64,000 nt of DNA. It comes from Caenispirillum bisanense (GTDB lineage: Bacteria; Pseudomonadota; Alphaproteobacteria; Rhodospirillales; Rhodospirillaceae). Of the stretch, positions 1 to 8,985 are shown in pieces. The stretch spans positions 186,001 to 250,000 of the forward strand of contig NZ_OCNJ01000006.1 of the NCBI RefSeq assembly GCF_900230255.1, written 5' to 3'. The position numbers and the translations under genes were made by a program. Below the pieces are notes generated by a model that saw only the letters and a program-made list of their open reading frames with translations, did no database searches and was not told the DNA's origin. Position 1 is the first letter of the stretch, and every line of letters begins with the position of its first letter.

Positions 1-727
1 CGTCGTTGAGCGCCTTCTGCAGTTCCGGGTTGCCCTTGCGGATGGCGATGCCCATGCGCTGCTTGGCGAAGGGCTCGCCTGCGGCGACCACCGACCCGTC
101 CGACTGGCGCAGCAGGTAGCCGGCCATCAGGCGGTCGTTGAGCAGGGCGTCGAGGCGGCCGACGCGCAGGTCCTGCAGCGAGGCGACGTTGCCCTCGTAG
201 GTGCGGACGTCGGCGCCCGGGGCGTTCTCGCGCAGCCATTCCTCGTAGTTGGTGCCGAGGCCGACACCCACCGCCTGGCCTTCCAGCGCCTGCGGCGTGG
301 TCAGCTCGTCGGCCTTGTCCTTGGTGGTGATGATCTGGATGCCCGACACGGTGTACGGCTGGGTGAAGTCGTACTTCTGCTCGCGCTCGGGCGTGATGGT
401 CACCTGGTTCATGATGGCGTCGAAGCGCTCGGAATCGAGGCCGGCCAGCATGCCGTCCCACTTGGTCGGCACGAACTCGGCCTTCACGCCCATCTCCTCG
501 GCGACGGCCTTGGCGAAGTCGACCTCGAAGCCGATCAGCTCGCCCTTCTCGTCGGTGTAGTTGAACGGCGGGTAGGTGCCTTCCACGCCGATGAGGATGC
601 TGCCGCGTTCCTTGATCTGGTCGAGCAGGCTCTTGTCCTGGGCGACGGCGGCTCCGGCCCCGAGGCCGAGCCCGGCGGCGGCGAGGGTGGCGGCGGCGAC
701 GAGGCCGCGCAGGCGGGAAAGCTGCAT
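1..727 (-). CDS. Family 3 amino-acid (cystine-type) ABC transporter substrate-binding protein, partial
   Basis: The gene reads leftward from an ATG at 727 and runs off the window, so only 242 codons are visible; family members are about 260 residues, so perhaps 20 are missing. Residues 1-29 form a signal peptide ending AVA-QDK. The mature part has the SBP_bac_3 pattern: GVEGTYPPFNY near the start, GFEVDFAKAVAEEMG, then a second lobe around GVGLGTNYEEWL. Resemblance is closest to FliY/TcyJ-like cystine binders, inferred from motif memory. It should deliver a polar amino acid to an inner-membrane permease encoded beyond the window. A good sigma-70 promoter lies at 811-839. Confidence 0.85.
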   Translation of the reverse strand, partial: MQLSRLRGLVAAATLAAAGLGLGAGAAVAQDKSLLDQIKERGSILIGVEGTYPPFNYTDEKGELIGFEVDFAKAVAEEMGVKAEFVPTKWDGMLAGLDSERFDAIMNQVTITPEREQKYDFTQPYTVSGIQIITTKDKADELTTPQALEGQAVGVGLGTNYEEWLRENAPGADVRTYEGNVASLQDLRVGRLDALLNDRLMAGYLLRQSDGSVVAAGEPFAKQRMGIAIRKGNPELQKALND

Positions 728-810
728 CTCTAATCTCCACTCTGGGCACGGGCGATGCGCGATCAACGCGCCAGACGCCGGCGCGCCGCACGGAACGTCA
801 GGGAGCCGGC

Positions 811-839
811 GATATAATGACCCACCTTTGAGATGTCAA
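811..839 (-). promoter_or_regulatory. Sigma-70-like promoter for the cystine-type binding protein gene
   Basis: On the minus strand TTGACA (839-834) is followed after exactly 17 nt by TATATC (816-811), about 85 nt before the ATG at 727. Just upstream of the -35 is an AT-rich inverted repeat, CAACAT/ATGTTG (851-856 and 864-869), in an otherwise GC-rich chromosome, which could be an operator or activator site. Confidence 0.6.
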
Positions 840-881
840 ATTTTATGTTTCAACATTTTATTTATGTTGTTTCAGTTCAGG

Positions 882-908
882 AAAAAGGGCCGGATGCGCG
901 TCCGGCCC
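882..908 (-). terminator. Rho-independent terminator after the second binding-protein gene
   Basis: Perfect 8-bp stem GGGCCGGA/TCCGGCCC (887-894 and 901-908) with a 6-nt loop. On the minus strand it is followed by a run of five U (882-886). It lies just past the stop of the gene ending at 916. Confidence 0.75.
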
Positions 909-915
909 CTTCCGC

Positions 916-1677
916 TTACTCCAGGCCGGCTTCCGCCCCCGTCCGGGTCTTGATCGCCGCCACCCGCTCGGCATTGTCGGCGAGCCAGGCGTCGAAGCGC
1001 GCCAGCAGGTCGGCATGGCGGGTGGTGGACAGGCGATAGGTGTCGCGGCTGTGCGGTAGGCCGGGGTCGAACACCAGCCCGCCGGGCTTGCCGAGGTCGG
1101 TCGCCAGCAGGTGGTTGGCGACGGCGACGCTGACGTAAGCGCCATCGATGCGGCCGGCCAGCACCTGCCGCAGCAGGGCGTCCATCTGGCCGTTCTCGGT
1201 CAGGCGGGGCTTGCCGGCGGCGATGCGGTCGAGCCACGAGAAGGGCGTGAAGCCGGTCACGGTACCGAGCACCACCACGGCGTCGGCACCCTGCCCCACC
1301 CGCTCGGGTTTGACCACGACACCGTCGATATAGGTGATGACGGGGGCGCTGTAGGTCACGGTCGCCGCGTCCTTGGCGCCGGGCGCCCAGGCTGGGTTGT
1401 CGGGGAACTTGAAGTCGATGCCGCCGCCCGTCAGGTCGGCGTAGAGGCGGTTCACCGGCAGCGGCCGGTACGCGAAGCTGATGCCGGCGTCGGCGGCGAA
1501 GGCGTCGAAGATCTCGCGCGCCGCGCCGCCGTAGGCGCCGTCGCGCACGCCGTAGACGGGGAAATAGTTCAGTTCCTCGACACCGATCACGTAGTCGGCG
1601 GCGGCGGCCTCCCCAGCCACGGCGGCGGACCCGAGACCGAGGGCGAACAGGGCGGCGAGCAGTCGGCGGCGCAGCAT
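916..1677 (-). CDS. Periplasmic substrate-binding-domain protein (SBP_bac_3-like)
   Basis: 253 residues with a clear signal peptide (LLAALFALGLGSAAVAGEAAA, roughly residues 5-26). The mature region resembles a truncated family 3 solute-binding fold (GAYGGAAREIFDAFAADAGI, then a lobe around VLGTVTGFTPFSWLDRIA). No permease or ATPase gene adjoins it. It starts 25 nt after the stop of the SpoIIE phosphatase gene and shares its strand, so it is probably co-transcribed with the signalling genes and may be a periplasmic sensor rather than a transport component; that role is inference. A terminator follows at 882-908. Confidence 0.72.
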   Translation of the reverse strand: MLRRRLLAALFALGLGSAAVAGEAAAADYVIGVEELNYFPVYGVRDGAYGGAAREIFDAFAADAGISFAYRPLPVNRLYADLTGGGIDFKFPDNPAWAPGAKDAATVTYSAPVITYIDGVVVKPERVGQGADAVVVLGTVTGFTPFSWLDRIAAGKPRLTENGQMDALLRQVLAGRIDGAYVSVAVANHLLATDLGKPGGLVFDPGLPHSRDTYRLSTTRHADLLARFDAWLADNAERVAAIKTRTGAEAGLE

Positions 1678-1702
1678 GGTCCTCTTTCCCCCTCCGTGAA
1701 CG

Positions 1703-3358
1703 CTACTTCTGCTTCAGGACGATGAGCGTCAGGTCGTCGTAGATGACATGGCCGCCGATGTGGCGCATGACGTCGTCCACCACCGCCTGCTTGATGCGGT
1801 CGGCCGGCTCCGCCCAGTGGTCCGATACCACCCGGCACAGACGGTCCAGGCCGTAGAGGGCGTCGGAGGCGTCGGCCGCCTCGGTGATGCCGTCGGTGTA
1901 GAGCACGACACCGTCGCCGGGCGCGAGGGTCACCTCTGTCTCCCCGACGAACTCTTCCACCGTGTCGACGAGGCCGAGCGGCATGCCGAGCCACGTGGTG
2001 TCGACCAGTTCGACCGAGCCGTCACCGCGCACGACGATGACCGACTCATGCTGGCCGCCGATGCGCAGGCTGCCCCCGCCGCCCTCGCGCGGGGTGTGGT
2101 CGAGCAGCGCGAGCGTCAGGTTCTTGTCGCTGCCCATGCGCTGGACGTTGTCGTAGATGGTGCGGTTCAGTATGCCGAGCATGCGGCCCATGTCCTGCTC
2201 GTCGCTGGCGACCAGGGTGCGCACGGCGCTCTGGGTCATCAGCATGACGACGCCGCTTTCCAGGCCGTGGCCGGTGACGTCGCCGATGCCGATGCGCACG
2301 CGGTCGCCGCCCGACTGCAGGATGTCGTAGTAGTCGCCGCCGACCTCGCTGGCCGGCTGCATGTAGGTGGCGAGGTCGAGCCCGCGGATCGCCGCCAGTT
2401 CCTCGGGCTTGGGCAGCAGCATGCCCTGGATCTTTCGCGACACGTCCAGCTCCGCCCCCAGGCGCACGTTCTCGGCGGCGAGGCGGCCGTTGAGCTGCTC
2501 GATCTCCTGCTTGGCGGCGGCGAGCGCAGCCGTGCGCTGCTCGACGCGCGCCTCCAGTTCCAGTGTCAGGGCCGTGAGTTCGCCTTCCGCCTTGTCGCGC
2601 TGGTCGAGGCCGCGCTGGAAGGCCGACATCAGGCCGTTCAGCCCGTCGATCAGGCCGCCCAGTTCGTCGTGGCGATGGCCGGCGGCCGGCGGCACGGGGG
2701 TGGCGCCGGGATTGGCCGGGTCCACCGCCATGACCTGCTGCGACAGGCGCAGCAGCGGCCGGGTGATCATGAGGTAGAAGGCGAGCACCACCACGCCGCA
2801 GATGGCGAAGGCCCGCAACAGGCCCATGGCCGCGTTGGTGGTGGCACGCTCGAAGAAGCGCTCCGCCGCCACCTCCGCCGTCAGGCCGACCTCCAGCGTG
2901 CCCACCGGTCGCCCCTCGTGCACCAGCGGCAGGGTCCAGGTGGACAGGTCGCCGAACAGCCGATCGGCCAGCGTGCCGTCGGCATCGGCGGTGCCGCGCG
3001 CGAAGGTCGCGAGGTCGCCGCCCATGTCGTCGATCAGCGTCACCTGCGCCACGGCGGGATACTCGGCGAGGCCGCGGGCCACCTGCTCGGCCAGCCGGTC
3101 ATTGAGCTGGAAGGCGGCCTCGGCGGCGGAGGGCTCCACCATGGCCAGCGTCCGCCGCATGGTCCCCGCCACTTCCTCGCGCATGCTGCGCCAGTCGAAC
3201 ACCAGCTCCACCGCGCTGCCGAGAATGCCGAACAGCAGGGCGATGACCAGGGTCACCGCCGCCTGCTTCAGGGTCAGACTGCGGAACGTGTGGCGCCCCG
3301 GCGCGACGACGGGCGAAGCGGCGGTGGCAGGGCCGATGCGGGGCAGCGTCTGGCTCAC
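1703..3358 (-). CDS. Membrane-anchored SpoIIE-type PP2C serine phosphatase with HAMP domain
   Basis: 551 residues. TM segments lie near 32-54 and 178-200 with a periplasmic domain between them, then a HAMP-like region (about 200-250), a coiled coil (250-310) and a PP2C/SpoIIE catalytic domain (325-551). Metal-binding motifs are visible: ASEVGGDYYD near 336 and GIGDVTGHGLESG near 357, and YTDGITEA later. This is the RsbU-like activator of a partner-switching pathway: it would dephosphorylate the adjacent STAS protein in response to a periplasmic or membrane signal. The start is a GTG at 3358, one base beyond the STAS stop codon at 3360-3362, implying translational coupling. Confidence 0.88.
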   Translation of the reverse strand: MSQTLPRIGPATAASPVVAPGRHTFRSLTLKQAAVTLVIALLFGILGSAVELVFDWRSMREEVAGTMRRTLAMVEPSAAEAAFQLNDRLAEQVARGLAEYPAVAQVTLIDDMGGDLATFARGTADADGTLADRLFGDLSTWTLPLVHEGRPVGTLEVGLTAEVAAERFFERATTNAAMGLLRAFAICGVVVLAFYLMITRPLLRLSQQVMAVDPANPGATPVPPAAGHRHDELGGLIDGLNGLMSAFQRGLDQRDKAEGELTALTLELEARVEQRTAALAAAKQEIEQLNGRLAAENVRLGAELDVSRKIQGMLLPKPEELAAIRGLDLATYMQPASEVGGDYYDILQSGGDRVRIGIGDVTGHGLESGVVMLMTQSAVRTLVASDEQDMGRMLGILNRTIYDNVQRMGSDKNLTLALLDHTPREGGGGSLRIGGQHESVIVVRGDGSVELVDTTWLGMPLGLVDTVEEFVGETEVTLAPGDGVVLYTDGITEAADASDALYGLDRLCRVVSDHWAEPADRIKQAVVDDVMRHIGGHVIYDDLTLIVLKQK

Positions 3359-3359
3359 G

Positions 3360-3704
3360 TCATTGCATGTCCATGATCAGCGTCGGCATCAGGCGCTGCA
3401 GGTTGGCCAGCGACTTGCCCTGCCAGGCGATGCTCTTGGAGCCGCGGATGGTCAGTGCGGTGCCGCTGTTGCGCGCCTCGATGACGAACTTGGAGAGAAC
3501 CGCGATGCCCGAGCTGTTGAGGAACTCGAGCCCCGCCACGTCCACCGTCAGGACGTCCGTCTTCGTCAGGCATTGGCTGAGCAGGCCGGCGATGGGGGCG
3601 TATTCGGCCATGCCGTTCAGGCGCATGACGCCCGCCAGGCGCGCGGTCCTGGTGGCCGGGTCGTAGGCGACCTTGTGAGTGCCGCCGTCTATGATGGTAT
3701 CCAT
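3360..3704 (-). CDS. STAS-domain anti-anti-sigma-factor-like protein (RsbV/SpoIIAA type)
   Basis: 114 residues from an ATG at 3704, the first that preserves a complete STAS fold. The conserved switch serine lies in VAGLEFLNSSGIAVLSK, matching the DSSG phosphosite region of RsbV/SpoIIAA. It lies between a HATPase and a SpoIIE phosphatase, the standard partner-switching trio. By family, the kinase-like neighbour phosphorylates this serine and the phosphatase removes it, releasing or sequestering an output partner. No sigma factor is encoded nearby, so the output is unknown. Confidence 0.85.
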   Translation of the reverse strand: MDTIIDGGTHKVAYDPATRTARLAGVMRLNGMAEYAPIAGLLSQCLTKTDVLTVDVAGLEFLNSSGIAVLSKFVIEARNSGTALTIRGSKSIAWQGKSLANLQRLMPTLIMDMQ

Positions 3705-3718
3705 TCCCGAGCAACCCC

Positions 3719-4294
3719 TCAGAGCGTGACGGCGACGTGCGTGGTGACCGTGACCGCCCCGTCGACCGCCGGCTCGAACTGCCAGCCGAGCGCGGCCTGA
3801 TAGTCGTTGATCATGGTCAGAAAGCCCAGCCCCGCGCTGCCGCCTTCGGCGCTTTTTTCCAGCTGCTCGACATACATTTCGTCGGGGTCGGAACCGAGGA
3901 GACGGTCGATGAACGCGCGGAAGGCGACCGCCTGCTCCGCCGTCACCGTGTTCGTCTCCCAGAAGGCCACCCGCGCGTTCTCCAGCTGCAGGCGGATGTA
4001 GATGGGATGCGACAGCGCCTCGGCGCTGTACTTCATGGCGTTTTCCAGCAGTTCGTTGGCGATGAAGTTCACCGCCCCGCGGATCTGGTCGCGCTGCGCC
4101 TCCGGCATGGCGTCGCCGCCGTCGGCGGGCAGGAAGGTGGTGACGTAGTCGGCCATGAAGTCGGCCGACAGCCCGTTGTTGCGCCAGCGCTGCTGCAGCG
4201 GCACGGAACTCGGGGAGAAGCGCAGGGTGAGGGTCTCGCCGGCCATGTCCTCCTCGGCCGGCGAATAGGCCCCGATGGTTTCGTTCATGCTCAT
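3719..4294 (-). CDS. HATPase_c serine-kinase/anti-sigma-factor-like protein (RsbW type)
   Basis: 191 residues. The start ATG at 4294 overlaps the TGA of the upstream diguanylate cyclase gene (ATGA), which fixes the start; a second ATG lies at 4288. The GHKL ATP-binding N-box is seen in ELLENAMKYS and the glycine-rich box in GGSAGLGFLTMINDY. There is no histidine phosphotransfer domain, which favours an RsbW/SpoIIAB-like kinase over a two-component kinase. It would phosphorylate the STAS protein encoded 14 nt downstream. Membership in the partner-switching operon supports the call. Confidence 0.82.
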   Translation of the reverse strand: MSMNETIGAYSPAEEDMAGETLTLRFSPSSVPLQQRWRNNGLSADFMADYVTTFLPADGGDAMPEAQRDQIRGAVNFIANELLENAMKYSAEALSHPIYIRLQLENARVAFWETNTVTAEQAVAFRAFIDRLLGSDPDEMYVEQLEKSAEGGSAGLGFLTMINDYQAALGWQFEPAVDGAVTVTTHVAVTL

Positions 4295-5175
4295 CCTCGT
4301 GACGATCGGTAGGTGTTGCGGCCGGCGCGCTTGGCCGCATAGAGCAACTGGTCGGCATCGGCCAGCAGGGCGGTGGGATCGCGGCCCGCAGACGGCACTT
4401 CGGTCACCACGCCCATGGACACCGTCACCACGCGATGCGTCGACGCGAGGTGCGGAATGGCCTGGGCGGCGAGTTCGTGGCGGATGGTCTCCACCACCTT
4501 CAGCGCGCCGTCGATGCCGGTCGCCGGCAGCACCAGGGCGAACTCCTCGCCGCCGTAGCGGGCCGCGAGGTCCGTCGGGCGGCGGCAGGCGTGGCGCAGG
4601 GTGGCGCACAGCTTCACCAGGCAGTCGTCGCCCGCCTGATGGCCGTAGGTGTCGTTGAAGGCCTTGAAGTGGTCGACGTCGAGCAGGATCACCGACACCG
4701 GCGTGCCGCCGCGCAGGCCGCGGCGCCACTCGTTGTCCAGCACTTCCGACAGGCGGCGGCGGTTGGCGATGCCGGTCAGGGCGTCGGTGCGCGAGACGAT
4801 CTCGATTTCGCTGTAGCGGCGCAGCCACTGGGCGTCGATGTCGTCGGAATGCTCGGTGATGGTGGAGACGAGGATTTCCAGGTCGTCGCGCTGCTGGCGC
4901 AGGGCCCCGAGCAGGGTCTGCAACCGGCGCTCCGCCCGGGTGCGCTCGGTGATCTCGCGGTGGAGCTGCTCGTTCATGGCCGAAATTTCGACCTCGATGG
5001 CATCGCCGTGTTCGGCGGCCGTCGACAGGGCGATTTCCAGGTCGCTGACCTGCTGCTCCAGGTCGCGCACGCGCGCGCCCAATGCCGCCACCTGACCACG
5101 CAGCATCGCCGCGTCGGTCTCGTCGACCGGCGCGCCGTCATCCTGGTCCGGCATGCCTCGTGTCTGCATGACCAT
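4291..5175 (-). CDS. Diguanylate cyclase with N-terminal coiled coil
   Basis: 294 residues from ATG 5175, preceded by a purine-rich GGGAAAAGGG stretch; a longer reading frame exists but lacks support. Residues 25-115 are a predicted coiled coil, 125-290 the GGDEF domain. The active site is GGEEF (208-212) and a c-di-GMP inhibitory I-site RPTD (199-202) lies the usual five residues upstream, so it should make c-di-GMP with product feedback. No transmembrane segment is visible, so it is likely cytosolic. It is the first gene of the partner-switching operon and overlaps the HATPase gene by four bases, suggesting c-di-GMP output or input for that switch (inference). Confidence 0.9.
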   Translation of the reverse strand: MVMQTRGMPDQDDGAPVDETDAAMLRGQVAALGARVRDLEQQVSDLEIALSTAAEHGDAIEVEISAMNEQLHREITERTRAERRLQTLLGALRQQRDDLEILVSTITEHSDDIDAQWLRRYSEIEIVSRTDALTGIANRRRLSEVLDNEWRRGLRGGTPVSVILLDVDHFKAFNDTYGHQAGDDCLVKLCATLRHACRRPTDLAARYGGEEFALVLPATGIDGALKVVETIRHELAAQAIPHLASTHRVVTVSMGVVTEVPSAGRDPTALLADADQLLYAAKRAGRNTYRSSRG

Positions 5176-5266
5176 CGGTCGGTACCCTTTTCCCGTAGGC
5201 TGTACCTTAGTCCTTTTGGCGTAGACACAGAAGCCCGAAGTTGCGGCTCGGTCGACTCTTTCAGCC

Positions 5267-7477
5267 TCACCCCCCGGGAAGGCGCCACGACCAGCGGTTC
5301 TTACCGCCTGCCTTTGCCGCGTACATGGCGTTGTCGGCAATCGTCAGTAGTCCGTCACCCGTATTGCTGTCGTCGGGGTGGAACGCGAGACCGATGCTCG
5401 CCCCGACGGCCAGATCCTCTCCTTCCCACGAGACAGGATCGCGCACGGCGGCGAGGATCTTGTCGGCGATGCGTTCGGCGTCGGCGCGGGTGGCGACCTC
5501 CTCGGCCAGCACCACGAACTCGTCGCCGCCGATGCGGGCCGCCGTGTCGACTTCGCGCAGCACCGCCTTCAGCCGCCGCCCGACGGTGGCCAGCACCGCG
5601 TCGCCGGCGTCGTGGCCGTAGCGGTCGTTGATGGGCTTGAAGCCGTCGAGGTCGATGAACAGCAGCGCCACCGCCGTCTTGTGCCGCCGGGAATAGACCA
5701 GCGCCGCCTGCAGGCGGTCGGACAGCAGCGAGCGGTTGGCGAGGCCCGTCAACTGGTCGTAGAGGGCCAGGTGGCGGATGCGTTCCGCCGACTGGTGGCG
5801 TTCGATGGCGATGGCGGCCAGCCGCGCCGCCCGCTGCATGACCTCCACCGAGGCATCGTCGGGCAGGCCCGGCTCCGCGCCGTAGATCGCGAAGGTGCCG
5901 AGCACGCCTTCGGCCTGCGACAGCACCGGCATGGACCAGCAGGCGCTGAAGCCGGCGGCGACGGCGGCGTCGCGGAAGTCGATCCAGTTGGCGTCCGTCT
6001 GCACGTCGGCGCTGAACACCGGATGGCCGGTGAAGGCCGCCGGACCGCAGGACCCGACGTTGCCGCCGATGACGACACCATCCGCGGCCGTCACGTAGTC
6101 GGCCGGCAGCGACGGCGCCGCCAGATGATGCAGGGCATCGCCCACCAGCCGCAGCATGGCGGCGCGACGACCGGGCATCTGCTCCTCGATGGCGCGGCAG
6201 ATGCGGTCGCCCACGGCCGCCAGCGGATCGGCGCGGGCGACCATCTCCAGGATCTCCCGCTCCGCCCGCAGGAGCGCGGTGGCGCGGTCGCGCTCGGTGA
6301 CGTCGATGCCGGTGCAGATGAGGTGGGTCGCCACCCCTTCGCGGTCGCGCAGGGTGGTGACCGTCCAGCGCACGATGCGGGTGGTGCCGTTGGCGGCCCG
6401 CAGACCGGTGGTGACGCTGCTTCCCTCCGCCAGTCCGCCCTGCTGGTCGAGCCGGAACCGCGAGGCGACGGCGGCATCCGGGATCAGGTCGCCGAGCCCG
6501 GTGCCGACCGCGTCGGCCTCGGCGAGGCCAGTCACCTTCTCGCAGGCGCGGTTGAACGACACGATGCGGCCGCGGCGATCGACCACGGCCACCAGGGCGC
6601 CGACCGTGCGCAACACGGCGTTGGTGAAGGCCTGCTCGCGCTGCAGCCGTTCGTTGGCGGCGCGCGCTTCGGCGAAGGCGGCGTCACGCGCTTCCTCGGC
6701 GTCGCGGCGCAGGGTGATGTCGCGCTGGATGCCGACGTAGTGGGTCAACTGGCCGCGGGTGTCGAATACCGGCGCGACCATCAGTTCGTTCCAGAAGGCC
6801 GTGCCGTCCTTGCGGAAGTTGCGGATGACGGCCATGCCCTCGCGGCGCTCGGCGATGGCGGCGCGGATCTCGGCGAGGCCCGGCTGGTCGCTGTCGCCGG
6901 CCTGCAGGAAGCGGCAGTTCTGCCCCATCACCTCGTCGGGCGTGAAACCCGTGATCTCGGTGAAGGCGGGATTGGTGTAGATGATGGGCATGTCGGGCTG
7001 TGCCGCATCGACGATGAGGATGCCCTGGCTCGACGCCTCGATGGCGCGGTTGCGCAGGTGCACCGCAGCCTGGGTCTGGCGCAGGTGCCGCTCGCGCCGC
7101 ACCACCGCCGAGACGTCGTTGATCTGCAGCAGCACGCCGCGCCGGCTGCCGCGCACCGGGCGCACGGCGGCCGACTGCTCCAACGGCTCGCCGTCGCTGC
7201 TGCGGGTGAGCGGCAGCACGCTGCGGTGCAGCTGATTGGACAGCACCGAGGCCATGCCCTGCCCCGCCGCCTGCTGCACGGCCTCGACCAGGGCCGGCGC
7301 GGCGGCGTCGCCGAACAGGTCGGTCAGCGTGCGGCCGTGCGCGTCCTCGCCGGAAATGCCGCTGCGGCGCGCCAGCCAGGTGTTCCAAAAGACGATGCGG
7401 CACGCGTCGTCGAGCAGCGCCACACCGCAGTCCAGGGCGTCGAGCACCCCGTCCCCCGTGTCCATCCCCCCCACCAT
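5267..7477 (-). CDS. LOV-PAS-GAF-GGDEF blue-light-type diguanylate cyclase
   Basis: 736 residues. Order: N-terminal PAS-like domain (about 10-120), LOV domain (145-258), PAS (285-395), GAF (405-560), GGDEF (570-736). The LOV assignment rests on GQNCRFLQ with the flavin-adduct Cys188, an NPAFTEITG entry, RKDGTAFWN and the flavin-contacting Gln251 in VGIQRDIT. The cyclase site is GGDEF (650-654) with I-site REVD (641-644), so both activity and feedback should be intact. By family knowledge, blue light forms a cysteinyl-flavin adduct that changes output activity. The gene starts one base after the CheC-like stop, consistent with an operon with the CheC and CheY-like genes. MDTGDG at 7465 is an alternative start. 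Confidence 0.9.
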   Translation of the reverse strand: MVGGMDTGDGVLDALDCGVALLDDACRIVFWNTWLARRSGISGEDAHGRTLTDLFGDAAAPALVEAVQQAAGQGMASVLSNQLHRSVLPLTRSSDGEPLEQSAAVRPVRGSRRGVLLQINDVSAVVRRERHLRQTQAAVHLRNRAIEASSQGILIVDAAQPDMPIIYTNPAFTEITGFTPDEVMGQNCRFLQAGDSDQPGLAEIRAAIAERREGMAVIRNFRKDGTAFWNELMVAPVFDTRGQLTHYVGIQRDITLRRDAEEARDAAFAEARAANERLQREQAFTNAVLRTVGALVAVVDRRGRIVSFNRACEKVTGLAEADAVGTGLGDLIPDAAVASRFRLDQQGGLAEGSSVTTGLRAANGTTRIVRWTVTTLRDREGVATHLICTGIDVTERDRATALLRAEREILEMVARADPLAAVGDRICRAIEEQMPGRRAAMLRLVGDALHHLAAPSLPADYVTAADGVVIGGNVGSCGPAAFTGHPVFSADVQTDANWIDFRDAAVAAGFSACWSMPVLSQAEGVLGTFAIYGAEPGLPDDASVEVMQRAARLAAIAIERHQSAERIRHLALYDQLTGLANRSLLSDRLQAALVYSRRHKTAVALLFIDLDGFKPINDRYGHDAGDAVLATVGRRLKAVLREVDTAARIGGDEFVVLAEEVATRADAERIADKILAAVRDPVSWEGEDLAVGASIGLAFHPDDSNTGDGLLTIADNAMYAAKAGGKNRWSWRLPGG

Positions 7478-7478
7478 G

Positions 7479-8099
7479 TCAGCCCGACAGCTCCTCCAGG
7501 TACTCCGCGATGGCCGAGCGGAACGCCTCCGCCGAGCGCAGGTCGATGACGAAGGCGAGGTAGCCTTCCAGGTTGCGCGACTTCAGGCTGAAGTCGATCT
7601 GCACCAGCATGATGATGCTGTCGTTGCCCCCGAGCAGGCGCGTCAGGCCGGCGCGCCCGGCGTGATAGGGCTCGGGCAGGCTGGAGTGCAGCTCGGTCTT
7701 CAGCACGTTGGCGATGGTGGCGAGGCAGCTGTTCAGGATGATGTTGCCGATCTCGGCCAGCGTCTCCTGCTCCAGCTCGGAGATTTCCTCGGCCGGCATG
7801 TCCTCGCCGATGACCGCGCGCACCAGCTCCAGGCTGCGCTCGCCGGGAAACAGCAGGGCGGCGGAGCCGGTGATGAGCCCCTCGAAGCTCTGCATCACAC
7901 CGGCCAGCACCTCGGGCACGCTGGCGGCGAAGGCGGCTTCCGCCTCCGACATGTCGGCCAGCCGGACCAGGGGCACCGACAGCACCACCTCGTCGTCCAC
8001 CAGCCGCGAGAAGCTGGCGGCGGCGCGGCCGACGCCCATGTTCATCAGCTCGGTGACGACGTCCTGTTCGTCTTCCGTGAAGCGCCACGCCGGAGCCAT
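7479..8099 (-). CDS. CheC-like chemotaxis phosphatase
   Basis: 206 residues. ATG 8099 overlaps the TGA of the receiver gene. Two copies of the CheC/CheX/FliY active-site pattern (acidic-xxx-E-xx-N) are seen: DVVTELMN near the N terminus and ETLAEIGN in the middle. CheC proteins dephosphorylate CheY-P. Here the only adjacent candidate substrate is the receiver encoded immediately upstream, and no CheD gene is present. The order receiver, CheC, LOV-cyclase suggests a small phospho-relay feeding light-controlled c-di-GMP output rather than a flagellar chemotaxis cluster (inference). Confidence 0.82.
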   Translation of the reverse strand: MAPAWRFTEDEQDVVTELMNMGVGRAAASFSRLVDDEVVLSVPLVRLADMSEAEAAFAASVPEVLAGVMQSFEGLITGSAALLFPGERSLELVRAVIGEDMPAEEISELEQETLAEIGNIILNSCLATIANVLKTELHSSLPEPYHAGRAGLTRLLGGNDSIIMLVQIDFSLKSRNLEGYLAFVIDLRSAEAFRSAIAEYLEELSG

Positions 8100-8467
8100 C
8101 ACGCCGCTCCCTGGCCGGCGCCGAGCAGGAAGCCCTGCATGTCCTCCTCGCGCGGCGGCTTGGCGATGAAGCTCATGCCGAGCGCCTCGGCACGGCCGGC
8201 GACGGCGTCCTGGATGTTGGCCGTCACCATGGCCATGCGGATCTCGGCGTGTTCCGCCGCCAGCTGCTCGGCCAGTTCCAGGCCGTTGCGGCCGGGCATG
8301 TTGAAGTCGATGAGCGCGCGGTCGACGGACACGCCGTCCACTGCCGCCGCCGCCTCGTCGGCCGAGGCCGCCTCGATGATTTCGGCATCGGGCACCAGCT
8401 TCAGCACCAGGCGGCGCAGCGACAGGCGCGCGACGCGGCTGTCGTCGACGATGAGAATGGTGGTCAT
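8099..8467 (-). CDS. Single-domain CheY-like response regulator
   Basis: 122 residues, receiver domain only. Acidic pocket Asp8-Asp9, phospho-acceptor Asp55 in ALIDFNMPG, Thr82 in MVTAN and Lys103 in IAKPP are all in place, so phosphorylation should be possible. There is no DNA-binding or enzymatic output domain. Its stop overlaps the start of the CheC-like phosphatase gene. The kinase is not encoded nearby. The 248-nt gap upstream (8468-8715) separates it from the divergent MoaD-like gene and should contain both promoters; I could not pick convincing -35/-10 pairs there. Confidence 0.88.
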   Translation of the reverse strand: MTTILIVDDSRVARLSLRRLVLKLVPDAEIIEAASADEAAAAVDGVSVDRALIDFNMPGRNGLELAEQLAAEHAEIRMAMVTANIQDAVAGRAEALGMSFIAKPPREEDMQGFLLGAGQGAA

Positions 8468-8715
8468 CCGGTCTTTCCCCTCTCAACCCCTCGCAGGCAA
8501 GGGACCGCGCCGGGCTTGTTCCGCCCGGGTCGCCACGGGATCCTGTCCCGTCCCTTTCCCCAGTGGGGGACAATAGCCCACACGGGCCGCCAAGAGAAGC
8601 GGTGCCGCCAGGATTTCTCGCACGGCGCGAGTGACTTTTTCTCGGCGCGCGATGTCGGGGCCGCGCCCGCACGTTCGTCGTTGCGGAAAGGGAGCCCGCC
8701 GGGAGCACCGCCGCC

Positions 8716-8985
8716 ATGCCCACCATCACCTTCACCGCCAACCTGCAGACCCACGTTGCCTGCCCGCCGGCGGCGGTGGCCGCCGCCACCGTGCGCGAGG
8801 CGCTGGAGGCGGTGTTCGCCGAGACCCCGCGCCTGCGGTCCTACATCGTCGACGAGCAGGGGCGCCTGCGCCGCCACGTGGTCGTCTACGTCGGCGACCG
8901 GCCGGTGAGCGACCGCACCACCCTGTCCGACCCCATCGCCGCGGACGACGAGCTGTTCGTCTTCCAGGCCCTGTCCGGAGGATGA
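8716..8985 (+). CDS. MoaD/ThiS-like sulfur-carrier-fold protein
   Basis: 89 residues ending in Gly-Gly (QALSGG), the hallmark of ubiquitin-like sulfur carriers, with the DDELFVFQALSGG ending typical of MoaD/ThiS relatives. In that family the terminal glycine is adenylated and then carries sulfur as a thiocarboxylate. No moaE, thiG or E1-like gene is in the window. Its stop overlaps the start of the BNR-repeat gene (ATGA), so the two are translationally coupled and probably act together. Biochemical role unknown. Confidence 0.75.
   Translation: MPTITFTANLQTHVACPPAAVAAATVREALEAVFAETPRLRSYIVDEQGRLRRHVVVYVGDRPVSDRTTLSDPIAADDELFVFQALSGG

Noticed and set aside
1748-7549. Long rightward frames opposite the SpoIIE phosphatase and LOV cyclase genes
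   Set aside because: No signal, start or domain; typical high-GC antisense frames.
8617-8640. CTCGC/GCGAG hairpin followed by T-run as a terminator
   Set aside because: Stem of only 5 bp and located upstream of a divergent gene pair, so no transcript clearly ends there.
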